A DNA stretch of 64,000 nucleotides from Cyanosarcina radialis HA8281-LM2 (GCA_019359615.1 JAHHHA010000011.1:99982-163981); one strand, 5' to 3'; shown: positions 34,054-42,956, counted from the first letter of the stretch. The notes: generated by a model from the sequence alone, not told the origin. Program-made: numbers and translations.

Positions 34054-34489
34054 GCCCGCTTTCCTCTAAATATTTATAAGCCTATTTAGTCATCAATTAG
34101 CGCCTGCGAGCAAGGGTTGAAAGTGACATCCTCTCTCGATGAAATCGGGAAGCTCTCCTAACCTCGCGATTAGGCTTTTCCTGGTTATTTCCCTTACAGG
34201 TTTTGCACCACTTATCTAGAGCAGCCCCATAACTTACTCCCCGACAGACCGATTGCCCAGGCAGTTTCCATTCCCCCTAGTCCAAATGCCTGTAAGCTTG
34301 GAGCTAACCCAAATACTTGCTCTTGAAGGATTTTTCTCGATCGAAACTCGCCTTGCTCGTGCGATTTGGTTTATATATCAATAAATATCGTATTATATAA
34401 ACTCAAAATTTAGTGTTATTGTTGCAGCTATTTAATGAAAATCTCTATTTTAATGAGAGAAGCTATTGCCGCGATCGGGTAAATTTTCG
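34054..34489. other. Gap holding an insertion-sequence remnant
   Basis: This 436-base gap between a deacetylase and panC-cmk contains the tnpB-like remnant at 34212-34370 and a hairpin near 34126-34150. The rightmost 110 bases are very AT-rich. No other reading frame or RNA gene was identified. Confidence 0.5.
34120..34370 (-). pseudogene. Possible IS200/IS605 (TnpB) 3' end remnant
   Basis: On the minus strand an open stretch of 52 codons (34370-34212) ends LAPSLQAFGLGGMETAWAIG and then LSGSKLWGCSR. This recalls the loosely conserved tail of TnpB proteins. Some 60 bases later comes AGCTTCCCGATTTCATCGAG with a short stem (CGAT/ATCG), like the right-end hairpin of cyanobacterial IS200/IS605 elements. 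Zinc-finger and RuvC motifs are absent. The call rests on these two weak signals. Confidence 0.4.
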
Positions 34490-36178
34490 TCAATTTTTTT
34501 GAAGTTTTTGATGATATAAACTAACAATTCGCTCGATAACTTCAGGAATAGTTAAATTATCGGTGATGATTTCGATCGCATCTGCCGCTTTTCTTAAAGG
34601 CGCTACCGCACGGGTACTATCGCGCAGGTCCCTGGCCTCAATATCTGCTTCTAGCTGCTCCAAACTAATATCCGTTTGCTGTTGTTTTAAATCTTGTTGG
34701 CGACGACGCGCTCTTTCGGCAATCGAGGCAGTTAAAAAGATTTTCACTTCGGCATCGGGAAAAACGTGGGTGCCAATATCTCGCCCTTCAGCTACCACGC
34801 CTCCTCGTTGCCCCAGACGGTGTTGGATCTTCACCAAGGCTTGACGCACAAAAGGTAAAGCGGCGATCGCCGATACTTTAGATGTCACCTCTAGCGTCCG
34901 AATCTCTTGGGTAACTTCTCTACCGTTAATCCAGACTGGCACTGGTGCTGGCGATTGCACTCCCAGGTCGAATTCAATTTGCGATCGACTGACTAATTCG
35001 GCAATTGCTGGTTCGTCATCCAGGGCAATTCCCGATTGCAATACCAGCCAGGTAACGGCGCGATACATCGCTCCAGTATCGAGATAATTCAGTCCTAAAA
35101 CTTTGGCAACTTGACGGGCGACAGTCGATTTCCCCGCCCCTGCCGGGCCGTCGATGGCGACAATCGGCAGGCGATTTAGCAGCAGCACGTTATCGATTAA
35201 GCGAGTCGTACCGATCTTAGCTGCGCTCGCTAGCAATGCAGATTCATCAACTGCTTCCAATGATGCTAGAGTTTGGGGATGCACCAGTTCGACATACTCT
35301 ACTCGTATGTCTGGAGCTAGAGATAGTTCGGCTTTGACGGCATTGAGTAGCTGGAGGCGATCGCGAATGCCCGTTTGAAACAACTTTTCTGCTCGCTGCA
35401 AGCTGCGATACAAGCTAGCCGCCTGTTGTTTTTGCTCGTCTGTAAGATACTGATTGCGAGAACTGCAAGCCAATCCAGAAGCTTCTCGCACTATCGGGCA
35501 ACCAACAATTTGGGTCGGACAATTGAGATCTGCTGCTAGCTGGCGGATAATTGCCAACTGCTGGGCATCCTTCTGACCGAAATAAGCCCGTTCTGGCTGG
35601 ACGATATTTAACAACTTAGTAACTATAGTCGCGACCCCCTGAAAGTGTCCGGGTCTAGACTGGCCGCACAAAACTGATGTCATCCCCTCTGGGGGCATCA
35701 CCTGTGTAAGTGTGGAGTGTTGAGTGTTGAGTGTTGAGTGTTGTAGGAAGTGTGGAGTGTTGAGTGTTGAGTGTTGAGTGAAGAACGCTCCCCTGCTCCC
35801 CTGCTCCCCTGCTCCCTCTCTCCTGCTCTCCCCATCTCCCCATCTCCCCATCTCCCCCTCTCCTTGTTTGTCCTCACCGATGCCCATTTCTGCAACTGAA
35901 GGAGCAAAAATGGCATCAACTCCAGATTGGGCGCATAAGTCGCGATCGATCTTTAGTTGGCGCGGATATTTCCCCAAATCTTCCTGGGGGCCAAACTGTA
36001 GGGGATTAACGAAAATACTGACTACAACCAGGTCATTCTCTCGCTTTGCCCGTTCGATTAAGCTTAAATGACCGACGTGCAGAGCGCCCATAGTCGGGAC
36101 AAAACCCACCGTTTTACCGAGTCGGTGGGTTTCTAAGTAGCAACGAATTCCAGCAATGGTGGTAAACAGGTGCAGCAT
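34490..36178 (-). CDS. panC-cmk: Bifunctional pantothenate synthetase / cytidylate kinase
   Basis: A 562-residue fusion characteristic of cyanobacteria. The N-terminal half is PanC (GFVPTMGALHVGHLSLIERA, VVSIFVNPLQFGPQED, MTSVLCGQSRPGHFQGVATI, YFGQKDAQQLAIIRQL), joining pantoate and beta-alanine. The C-terminal half from about 338 is CMK (AIDGPAGAGKSTVARQVAK, YLDTGAMYRAVTW, GRDIGTHVFPDA), phosphorylating CMP and dCMP. Between about residues 103 and 160 a 55-60 residue low-complexity insert (GEMGRWGDGESRREG, HSTLNTQHSTL) interrupts PanC just before VMPPEGMTS. It is encoded by tandem repeats, keeps frame and explains the extra length. Confidence 0.95.
   Translation of the reverse strand: MLHLFTTIAGIRCYLETHRLGKTVGFVPTMGALHVGHLSLIERAKRENDLVVVSIFVNPLQFGPQEDLGKYPRQLKIDRDLCAQSGVDAIFAPSVAEMGIGEDKQGEGEMGRWGDGESRREGAGEQGSRGAFFTQHSTLNTPHFLQHSTLNTQHSTLTQVMPPEGMTSVLCGQSRPGHFQGVATIVTKLLNIVQPERAYFGQKDAQQLAIIRQLAADLNCPTQIVGCPIVREASGLACSSRNQYLTDEQKQQAASLYRSLQRAEKLFQTGIRDRLQLLNAVKAELSLAPDIRVEYVELVHPQTLASLEAVDESALLASAAKIGTTRLIDNVLLLNRLPIVAIDGPAGAGKSTVARQVAKVLGLNYLDTGAMYRAVTWLVLQSGIALDDEPAIAELVSRSQIEFDLGVQSPAPVPVWINGREVTQEIRTLEVTSKVSAIAALPFVRQALVKIQHRLGQRGGVVAEGRDIGTHVFPDAEVKIFLTASIAERARRRQQDLKQQQTDISLEQLEADIEARDLRDSTRAVAPLRKAADAIEIITDNLTIPEVIERIVSLYHQKLQKN
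35705..35868. repeat. Tandem repeats inside panC-cmk
   Basis: GTGTTGA units (35711-35782), CCCCTGCT units (35789-35815) and CCCATCTC units (35830-35858) form an insert within the PanC coding region. The same families occur in intergenic DNA at 31760-31830, 33040-33105, 51040-51080 and 52760-52790. The frame stays open through all of them. Confidence 0.85.
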
Positions 36179-36179
36179 T

Positions 36180-36262
36180 TGGGGGAGAGTGGGGGAGGGG
36201 GAGATGGGGAGAGGAGGAGAATTGTATTATGCCCCATGCCCTATGCCCCATGCCCCATACCT
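36180..36262. repeat. Tandem repeats after the RlpA-like gene
   Basis: GGGGGAGATGGGGAGAGG is followed by ATGCCCCATGCCCTATGCCC-type units. The same GGGCATA units occur at 50993-51030 and 61889-61900. Confidence 0.7.
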
Positions 36263-36266
36263 CTTC

Positions 36267-37283
36267 TTAGTCTAGAACTTCGAGCCGCACTGGAGCTACA
36301 CCGCTGCCGATCATGCCCAAGGCTCTAGCCCCAGCCCTAGTCAGATCGATCACCCGGCCTCTGACAAAAGGACCGCGATCGTTAATTCTGACTACGATCG
36401 AACGATTATTTCTCAAGTTCGTTACTCGCACTCTCGTCCCAAAAGGCAAGCGCTTGTGGGCGGCTGTCAGCTTATTGTGGTTAATTCTTTCTCCATTAGC
36501 AGCAATGGTACCGCCATCATCTCCAGGACCGTACCAGGAAGCCATCCCCGTGCTCGTTGCACGAACTCTCGATGGTTTAGGGTTAGATGAAGAATTTGCC
36601 TGTGATGAAGGTTTGTTTGTTGCCGTGCGTCTCGCTTGGGGCGCACCGGGAATTGCTGCTAAAGGTGCGGCGTTACCCAGCAACCGTCGCAACCGATTAG
36701 TTGCTTGCAGGGCATCTTGAGCCGGATTTTTGGTGGTATCTGGCAGCCTGACGGCTTTGCCGTCCATTTCCACTAAAGTCTGGCGGTTAACTTGAATCGC
36801 GTAAATTTGGCGATCGCCATTCCAACTGGCAGTAATCTGGTTAGCATCTACGCCACCTTTGGCTAGCTGATTTATTTGGTTAGCAACGGCTGAAGCGTTT
36901 TCCTCGAAACCAGCCGCCCCTTTGGTGCCTGTAAAGGTCAAGACGGGAATACCGCGAACGTAGATGGTAGCGGCTGGAGAGCCTGCTAATTGATGAGTTT
37001 TAATTGTAGCTATAGCTGCCTCATCAACTGCATTCGCTGCGGGAGACGGAGATGTTTCCTCGGTATTCGCTGCGGGGGCAGGGGATGTTTCCTCGTTTAC
37101 TGTTCCTGCTTCTTGGGCGTAACCTGTGATAGCGGAGCCGGGATTAGCAAGTAGCAGTCCAGCGAGTATTGCGAGCCAAAATTTTTGCTTCATTAGCATC
37201 TGGGGTGAAACGTCAGGGAGAATTTGAGTTTTGACTGAGAACCAGCGCTGCTCTTGTGGCAGATCGATTCTCATGCAACTCAT
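36267..37283 (-). CDS. RlpA-like septal ring lytic transglycosylase family protein
   Basis: Up to 338 residues. A signal peptide begins at MLMKQKFWLAILAGLLLANP, so ATG 37199 or 37193 is the likely start; the frame extends 28 codons further upstream. A variable middle region is followed by a double-psi beta barrel: GMASWYGPGDDGGTIAANGE, AAHKRLPFGTRVRVTNLRN, RINDRGPFVRGRVIDLTRAG. The catalytic Asp of RlpA (NDRGPF) is present, but the SPOR domain is absent. It would act in the periplasm on peptidoglycan, possibly on naked glycans at septa. The middle domain (PAATIYVRGIPVLTFTG) is seen in cyanobacterial relatives. Confidence 0.88.
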   Translation of the reverse strand: MSCMRIDLPQEQRWFSVKTQILPDVSPQMLMKQKFWLAILAGLLLANPGSAITGYAQEAGTVNEETSPAPAANTEETSPSPAANAVDEAAIATIKTHQLAGSPAATIYVRGIPVLTFTGTKGAAGFEENASAVANQINQLAKGGVDANQITASWNGDRQIYAIQVNRQTLVEMDGKAVRLPDTTKNPAQDALQATNRLRRLLGNAAPLAAIPGAPQARRTATNKPSSQANSSSNPKPSRVRATSTGMASWYGPGDDGGTIAANGERINHNKLTAAHKRLPFGTRVRVTNLRNNRSIVVRINDRGPFVRGRVIDLTRAGARALGMIGSGVAPVRLEVLD

Positions 37284-37580
37284 ACTCGTTACGTGTTCGC
37301 TTTGAATGCGAGCAACTGGAACACCCTATCACGAATGGGTAATAATACTAAACCGTAGTTATACGGAGTGCTGCCGCGAATTCCTTACCAGTTAAGTGAA
37401 TGAGGCGATAAGTTTAAATAATTTATATATTTGTGTAGCTATACAGGCGTTTAGAAGTTTAAATGAGGAAAAATCAGGATTTGCCAGCCCTAGTCACCAA
37501 AATTTCTATAGTTTTGTTAAACTTGGGGCAGCAAGCGATCGCTTGCTATAAGTAATGCAATATTCATTCTTGGTGTGAAG

Positions 37581-37946
37581 ATGAAAACGCAGCTTTTAAA
37601 TCAACTAGGTCTAAAGTTTTTACCGATCTTAGGAGTTACTTTAGCTCTATTTCCTCTAACTGCCCTAGCCCAAACAGCCGATCCATCCTCGAACGATCAG
37701 TTTAAAAACCAGGCAGAAGAAAACCAGATTTTTGGCGGAGGTGATGGCGGTTTTAGCCTGTTAGAACTAATGCACCGTTCGCAAAGATCGGGTTCTTTAG
37801 ACCAAGACGAATTATTCGGTCGGGAGGATTTCGATCGCGCTACCGATGATTTCCGCAATCAACAACGTCGAGCGATTGAAAATCAACAAAATCCAAATCC
37901 AACAACAAATTCGCAGCCGAATAACGCTACTCAAAAAAGCAATTAG
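37581..37946 (+). CDS. Small secreted protein of unknown function
   Basis: About 121 residues from ATG 37581 (a GTG two codons earlier is in frame). A clear signal peptide (LGLKFLPILGVTLALFPLTA with ALA before the cleavage site) is followed by a hydrophilic Asn/Gln-rich chain. The middle, FSLLELMHRSQRSGSLDQDE, may form a helix, and the C-terminus is disordered with repeated Asn and Gln. I do not recognise a family. It would be periplasmic or exported. Confidence 0.6.
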   Translation: MKTQLLNQLGLKFLPILGVTLALFPLTALAQTADPSSNDQFKNQAEENQIFGGGDGGFSLLELMHRSQRSGSLDQDELFGREDFDRATDDFRNQQRRAIENQQNPNPTTNSQPNNATQKSN

Positions 37947-38010
37947 ACATCTCCAGAACTCAACTTCAAAGGCAGGCAGGATACCTAAATTTGAAAAGGC
38001 AGGCAGGATG

Positions 38011-38041
38011 CCTACCTTACAAGAATTGCTGGGGATGTCTA
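38011..38041. repeat. Dispersed repeat copy, with GGCAGGCAGGAT duplicates
   Basis: The same repeat as at 7418-7443. It is preceded by two copies of AAGGCAGGCAGGATRCCTA at about 37970 and 37997. The stretch directly follows the secreted protein gene. It has no coding content. Confidence 0.55.
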
Positions 38042-38098
38042 ATAGATAGCTTGGGACTCACAATTGCGAACTGCGAATTGCGAATCGTTCAAACTAAA

Positions 38099-38539
38099 TT
38101 AGGCACCTATAGCCGCTAAGACATCGCTGGCATGGGTGTCGGTTTTAACGCTGGAATCGACGTGAACGATCTTACCAGTACCATCGATCGCGTAGGTGAC
38201 ACGCTGGGCGTAGCCACTGCTGCCTTCGACATCATAGGCTTTGATGATAGTGCCATCGACATCTGCGAGTAAGGGAAAAGGCAGATTGTACTTTTCGGTG
38301 AACTTCTGGTGAGACTCTTCATCATCCTTGCTGACACCTAGCACCACAACGTCTTGACCTTGGTATCGGCTGTAGGCATCGCGAAAGCTACAAGCTTGTT
38401 TGGTACAGCCAGGAGTATCATCTTTGGGATAGAAGTAGAGGATAACTATTTTACCCGCAAAATCTGACAGCGAGACGGTGTTGCCGTTGGTGTCTTTGGC
38501 TGTAAAGGCTGGTGCGGTCGTACCTACTGTTAGAGGCAT
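38099..38539 (-). CDS. Peroxiredoxin Q (BCP family)
   Basis: About 146 residues from MPLTVGTTAPAFTAKDTNGN (ATG 38539; the frame allows seven more codons to 38560). The active site is YPKDDTPGCTKQACSFRD, with the peroxidatic Cys and the resolving Cys four residues apart, the PrxQ/BCP signature. It reduces hydroperoxides with thioredoxin in the cytosol. The rest, including YPLPFPLLADVDG-like and GYAQRVTYAIDGTGKI, is standard. It is divergent from a conserved cyanobacterial gene with a short shared promoter region. Confidence 0.93.
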   Translation of the reverse strand: MPLTVGTTAPAFTAKDTNGNTVSLSDFAGKIVILYFYPKDDTPGCTKQACSFRDAYSRYQGQDVVVLGVSKDDEESHQKFTEKYNLPFPLLADVDGTIIKAYDVEGSSGYAQRVTYAIDGTGKIVHVDSSVKTDTHASDVLAAIGA

Positions 38540-38602
38540 AAATCGCGTCTCCTGCTTCATTTATAATGGTTCAAGGTAATTTTACCTGGTTTTCCCGTAG
38601 CT

Positions 38603-38992
38603 GTGGATTTAGCCGCCTCAATGCAATACCCCGATCGAACTGTCAAACGGGCAGAAATGGCGCTGCGTTGTTCGCCCGTGCAATTACCTTTGTTGGCGGC
38701 CATGCGAGAGCAAAGCGTTCCCTTGAAAGCAATCGCCCTGCAATCTGGCGTAGAAAACGGTTATACCCAATATCCTTTCTCTGAGTTAGCCATAGAAAAT
38801 GCTTTGGGATGGCTAATTGAAGTGGGCATTCTGCGCCGAGAAGTTGACGGGCAAGGAATTACTGACAGCTTTCGCCTCACTCCCTTGGGGAGACATTTAG
38901 TAGAGAAGTGGGAAAGTCAAGGGGGTAAGTTGCCTTCGCCATCGTTAGGCGATCGCTTCCAGAATGCGTTAACTCGTTGGTTTAGACTTTAG
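38603..38992 (+). CDS. Conserved cyanobacterial protein (Npun_F0494-like)
   Basis: A 129-residue protein starting GTG. It contains YPDRTVKRAEMALRCSPVQL, AAMREQSVPLKAIALQSGV and LIEVGILRREVDGQGITDSF, then RLTPLGRHLVEKW. The order of helices and the VDGQGITDSFRLTPLG turn resemble a winged-helix domain. I recognise it as a family conserved in cyanobacteria and believe it is the one named after Npun_F0494. Role unknown; DNA binding is a guess from the fold pattern. Confidence 0.65.
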   Translation: MDLAASMQYPDRTVKRAEMALRCSPVQLPLLAAMREQSVPLKAIALQSGVENGYTQYPFSELAIENALGWLIEVGILRREVDGQGITDSFRLTPLGRHLVEKWESQGGKLPSPSLGDRFQNALTRWFRL

Positions 38993-39098
38993 CGAGTAAT
39001 TGCGCCCAAAAATCGCTCAAAAAATGGTGAATTTCTGGTTCGATCGGGGAATGTTAAAGAGAGTCAAGCAAATACATTAACTCGATCGAGAAATTTAT

Positions 39099-39686
39099 AT
39101 GGGTCCAATTATATTTATCGTCAGCGTCGTGCTGATTGTAGTTTTTATTGTCATCGATTCCTACAATCGACTCGTGACGCTCCGCAACCGCTATAAAAAT
39201 GCTTACAAACAAATCGACGTGCAACTCCAGCGGCGCTACGATTTGATTCCTAACCTGGTAGAAACCGCTAAGGGCTATATGCAGCACGAACGGGAAACTT
39301 TATCAGCCGTGATTGCCGCCCGCAATGCTGCCCTTACCAGCAGCCGTCAAGCAGCTAGCAATCCTGGAGATCCGCGATCGATGCAGCAATTGGAAACAGC
39401 CGAAGCCGCACTGACGGGGGCATTAGGTCGCCTGTTGGTGGTTTCAGAAGCTTATCCAGATCTGAAAGCCGATCGCACTATGGCTAGTCTGATGGAAGAA
39501 TTATCCTCTACCGAAAACCGGATTGCTTTTGCTCGTCAAGCTTTCAACGATGCTGTCACTCTCTATAACACCAAGCGCGAGGTGTTTCCCAGCAATATAA
39601 TTGCCAATGCCTACAACTTCGGTGGGGCAGAATTACTTGAAGAAGCAGCACCCGAAGTCAAACAGGCTCTCCGCATTTCCTTCTAA
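39099..39686 (+). CDS. LemA family protein
   Basis: A 195-residue LemA protein. One N-terminal transmembrane helix (IIFIVSVVLIVVFIVIDSYN, 3-22) leads into the family core: LVTLRNRYKNAYKQIDVQLQ, RRYDLIPNLVETAKGYMQHE, LGRLLVVSEAYPDLKADRTM and ENRIAFARQAFNDAVTLYN. LemA proteins expose a helical bundle, and in many bacteria the gene neighbours an M48 peptidase or TPM-domain gene. The M48 gene follows here after a 312-base gap with a repeat. Confidence 0.92.
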   Translation: MGPIIFIVSVVLIVVFIVIDSYNRLVTLRNRYKNAYKQIDVQLQRRYDLIPNLVETAKGYMQHERETLSAVIAARNAALTSSRQAASNPGDPRSMQQLETAEAALTGALGRLLVVSEAYPDLKADRTMASLMEELSSTENRIAFARQAFNDAVTLYNTKREVFPSNIIANAYNFGGAELLEEAAPEVKQALRISF

Positions 39687-39998
39687 TACGAAATCCTCTT
39701 AGCAAAAGTCAGTTTGCCCTCACCCCCAACCCCTCTCCCAAGCTTGGGAGAGGGGAGCCGGAGGCGGGGTGAGGGCTGGATTGAGGGGTATGAGAACCGG
39801 TCCCGCAAGATGGCGGGACAGCCCAGAGGGCTACAGTTCGACAAGCTCACCGCAAGTCCCACAAGAATTAGCCAATTATTTTTTTAACTTCGATCGAGGA
39901 GGCAAACGTCTCTGAATTACGCTTTTTAAGCAGGATTTAGTGGGACGATCGCCGTTTTAAATCCTCATGCCAAACTTCTTATTTTTTATTCCCTAATT
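39687..39998. repeat. Gap with palindromic repeat between lemA and the M48 gene
   Basis: GCCCTCACCCCCAACC, then the same perfect 26-base palindrome as at 9589 (39730-39755), then GAGCCGGAGGCGGGGTGAGG form a long foldable block at 39715-39780. A second short hairpin, GTCCCGCAAGATGGCGGGAC, is at 39803-39822, followed by the dispersed GTTCGACAAGCTCACCGC. The block could end lemA transcripts. The rest is ordinary leader sequence of the M48 gene. Confidence 0.65.
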
Positions 39999-42002
39999 AT
40001 GAAATTCTTCGAGCATCAGGATCGGGCGCGTCAGAATACTCAGCGCCTAGTCGTCCTTTACCTTCTATCTGTAGTTTCGATTATTTTTACCATCTACGGT
40101 GCAGTCTTATTAACTTCGTCGGCGATAGGATTCAAATCTTATCGGAGTAAAACCTACAGTCAATCATCTCCTCAATCGATCGCTGAGGTGTACGAAAATC
40201 CCAGTACCTCTAGAGCGGGAACTCGGCGGGGCCTCCGCGATCGTCCGATGGCCGAATCTACAACCGACATCGGAAGCTCTTACTCGACAGAAAATCCTCG
40301 CGGTTTCAGTTTGTGGCAAGCAGAATTGTTCTGGCTGTCAGTAACTTCTGCCATTTTGGTAATTGGGGGTGGAAGTTGCTTCAAGTTGATGCGCCTCAAA
40401 CAGGGTGGGGGGAAGATCGCGCAACAGTTGGGCGGACGGTTATTGTTGCCAGAAACAGCCGTCATACCTGAAGAACAACAACTGTTGAATGTCGTCGAAG
40501 AAATGGCGATCGCCGCTAACATGAAAGTCCCCTGCGTTTACGTCCTCGATGCCGAACCGGGAATTAATGCTTTTGCGGCTGGATACACCACTCAAGATGC
40601 AGTTGTAGGAGTTACTCGCGGCTGTTTGGAACAACTCAACCGCGACGAACTGCAAGGAGTAATCGGTCACGAATTCAGCCATATTCTCAATGGCGATATG
40701 CGGCTCAATATTCGACTAATAGCGATGCTGCACGGAATTTTAATGGTCTATTTGACCGGGCGAATCGTGCTGGACTGGGGTTGCGATCGTCGCGGCTGGA
40801 ATCGCACCACAGCATTAGGATTGCTGCTGATGGCGATCGGCATTTTAGGGTATTTGTGGGGGCGAATTATTCAAAGTGCGGTATCCCGTCAGCGAGAATT
40901 TCTGGCAGATGCCTCAGCTACTCAATTTACTCGCAATCCTGAAGGATTAGCCGGAGCATTGCGAAAGATTCAGGAAAATATCTATAACTCGCAGATCGAT
41001 TCCCCCCGCGCTGTCGAAATGGGACATCTGTTTTTTGGGGATGCGGTCGGCATGAGTTGGCTGGGAGATTTAGTGGCTACGCATCCGCCCCTCAAGCAGC
41101 GCGTGCGCCGCCTAGAAGCTTATAGTGGCAGAGCTAAACGGAGTTCGCCCTCCTCGGCTAGCCGTCAAGCGTCGAGTCCAGGGTTATCCAATAATGCGAT
41201 CGCCAGCGGGCCTGTAGCGACTGCTCCCGCCCCTGGTTGGTTAGCCCAAATTCCAGAAGTTTTACAAACGGCAATTCAAGAACCTCAAAGCGCGATCGCC
41301 TTAGTATACGCCCTCTCGATCGCCCCCGCTGAAAATCCCACGTCGCAGGCCGGACAGCTTAAGTGGTTGCGTCAAGAAGAATCTAAAGCGATCGTCGATA
41401 CTATTGTTGGCTTTGCCGAAGAAATTACTGCTCTCAATCCCCGCCTGCAATTGCCGTTGCTAGATCTCACTCTGCCTGTTTTACGGCAAATTTCTAGCGA
41501 AGAATGCCAAAAACTATTTAAATGCTTGTCAGGGTTAGCAGCAGTCGATGAGAAATCTTTGCTGATGTTAGTGGTAGTCTGCGCGATTTTGCAGCATCAC
41601 CTGCAACCTAGCGGCAATTCAACTGAAGAGTATGCCACTCTGGACTCGATCTGGAATGATTGCTTGCTGGTCTTCTCCTTGTTGGTAAAGACAGGACAAA
41701 AGAGTGCAGAAACTGCTACCTATACTTTTCGTTCCGGGCTAGATCGATTGCCAGGAGCTAGAGAACAGAAGTTTCCAGATGCTCCTGTGGCCTATGACTT
41801 CAGCAGTTTGCAGCACAGTTTCGATCGCTTGGGTAAAGCCTCAGCCAAATTGAAAATGGCGATCGCTGATGCTTGTTTTTCTATGGTCGTGTTGGATAGT
41901 CAAGTGACGCAACCAGAGGCCAATTTACTGTGGGCGATCGCTGTGACTTTAGATCGTCCCTTACCACCATTTTTGACCCGTCATATCAAATCCGGTTATT
42001 AA
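39999..42002 (+). CDS. M48 family membrane metallopeptidase with extended C-terminus
   Basis: A 667-residue protein. Two N-terminal membrane segments (about 19-42 and 107-128) flank a loop, and two more lie near 242-290. The zinc site is VIGHEFSHILNGD (His224, Glu225, His228), with the third ligand region SRQREFLADASATQF. These are HtpX/M48B features for a membrane protease with a cytosol-facing site. Residues 400-665 are a helical extension not found in HtpX. The last residues (HIKSGY) come from the dispersed motif ATATCAAATCCGG. The ABC ATPase gene starts three bases after the stop, so the genes are translationally linked. Confidence 0.9.
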   Translation: MKFFEHQDRARQNTQRLVVLYLLSVVSIIFTIYGAVLLTSSAIGFKSYRSKTYSQSSPQSIAEVYENPSTSRAGTRRGLRDRPMAESTTDIGSSYSTENPRGFSLWQAELFWLSVTSAILVIGGGSCFKLMRLKQGGGKIAQQLGGRLLLPETAVIPEEQQLLNVVEEMAIAANMKVPCVYVLDAEPGINAFAAGYTTQDAVVGVTRGCLEQLNRDELQGVIGHEFSHILNGDMRLNIRLIAMLHGILMVYLTGRIVLDWGCDRRGWNRTTALGLLLMAIGILGYLWGRIIQSAVSRQREFLADASATQFTRNPEGLAGALRKIQENIYNSQIDSPRAVEMGHLFFGDAVGMSWLGDLVATHPPLKQRVRRLEAYSGRAKRSSPSSASRQASSPGLSNNAIASGPVATAPAPGWLAQIPEVLQTAIQEPQSAIALVYALSIAPAENPTSQAGQLKWLRQEESKAIVDTIVGFAEEITALNPRLQLPLLDLTLPVLRQISSEECQKLFKCLSGLAAVDEKSLLMLVVVCAILQHHLQPSGNSTEEYATLDSIWNDCLLVFSLLVKTGQKSAETATYTFRSGLDRLPGAREQKFPDAPVAYDFSSLQHSFDRLGKASAKLKMAIADACFSMVVLDSQVTQPEANLLWAIAVTLDRPLPPFLTRHIKSGY

Positions 42003-42005
42003 AAG

Positions 42006-42956
42006 ATGGTTAAACAACTAGCAATCTATACCCATGGCTTGACCAAACGCTTCGACGATCGAATTGCGGTCCGCGAGGTTAATTTAAAAATTCCTTATGG
42101 CGAAGTGTACGGGTTAATCGGCCCCAATGGGGCCGGGAAAACCACCTTGATTAAACTGCTAGCCATGGCAGAAGAACCAACTCAAGGCAAAATTTGGATC
42201 TATGGCGATCGTCTAGTCCCCAATCAGCCAAACGATCGCGTCAAAGGGCGATTGGGCTACTTACCAGACGACTTTCCTCTCTATAACGATATGACCGTTT
42301 GGGAGTATTTAGAGTATTTTGCGAGGCTGTACGATTTACCGCCCTCGCGCCGCCATAAACGAGTGCGAGAAGTTTTAGAACTGGTTCGACTCACCGATAA
42401 GGAAACTAGCCTCACCGCAACTTTGTCTCGTGGGATGAAACAGCGATTGAGTCTGGCCCGAACCGTTCTCCACCGTCCTGTGATGTTGTTGCTGGACGAA
42501 CCCGTATCGGGGTTAGATCCGGTGGCGCGACAACTGTTTCGAGACATCATTAAAACGCTACAAAAATCTCAAATTACCATTCTGATTTCCTCTCACATTC
42601 TGAGCGATTTAGCCGAACTGTGTACGTCGATCGGGATTATGGAACAGGGAAATTTAGTCTACAGCGGTCCTCTGAGCGAACTCTATGCCAGCGCGGGGCA
42701 GCAGCAAATTTTGGTAGCAGCCACAGGAGATTTGAACGTCCTGAAAGCTCAACTCAAAAGTAGCCCTGGTGTAGGAGCGATCGAAGAGTTACCCAATTCA
42801 TCGCGATTGCGGGTTGATTTTTCCGGGACTTCAGACCAAGCGGCCGAGTTAATGCGATCGCTAATCAAAGCCGGGATTCCCATTACTGAATTCCAATGCA
42901 CTCCAGGCGATCTCGAATCCATCTTTTTGAAATCGGGCCATCAAAAAACCTCATGA
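42006..42956 (+). CDS. ABC transporter ATP-binding protein
   Basis: A 316-residue ATPase of the ABC-2 (drug/export) type. Walker A is LIGPNGAGKTTLIKLL, the Q loop region is LGYLPDDFPLYNDMTVWEYL, the signature is the variant LSRGMKQRLSLART, Walker B is VMLLLDEPVSGLDPVA, and the H loop is ILISSHILSDLAEL. A C-terminal 80-residue domain follows, typical of this subfamily. The final ATGA overlaps the start of the permease gene, so the transporter is an operon. Confidence 0.95.
   Translation: MVKQLAIYTHGLTKRFDDRIAVREVNLKIPYGEVYGLIGPNGAGKTTLIKLLAMAEEPTQGKIWIYGDRLVPNQPNDRVKGRLGYLPDDFPLYNDMTVWEYLEYFARLYDLPPSRRHKRVREVLELVRLTDKETSLTATLSRGMKQRLSLARTVLHRPVMLLLDEPVSGLDPVARQLFRDIIKTLQKSQITILISSHILSDLAELCTSIGIMEQGNLVYSGPLSELYASAGQQQILVAATGDLNVLKAQLKSSPGVGAIEELPNSSRLRVDFSGTSDQAAELMRSLIKAGIPITEFQCTPGDLESIFLKSGHQKTS

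Noticed and set aside
42896..42952. Earlier start for the first ABC permease
   Set aside because: It would overlap the ATPase gene by 61 bases, while ATG 42953 forms a standard ATGA overlap and matches the start of its paralogue.
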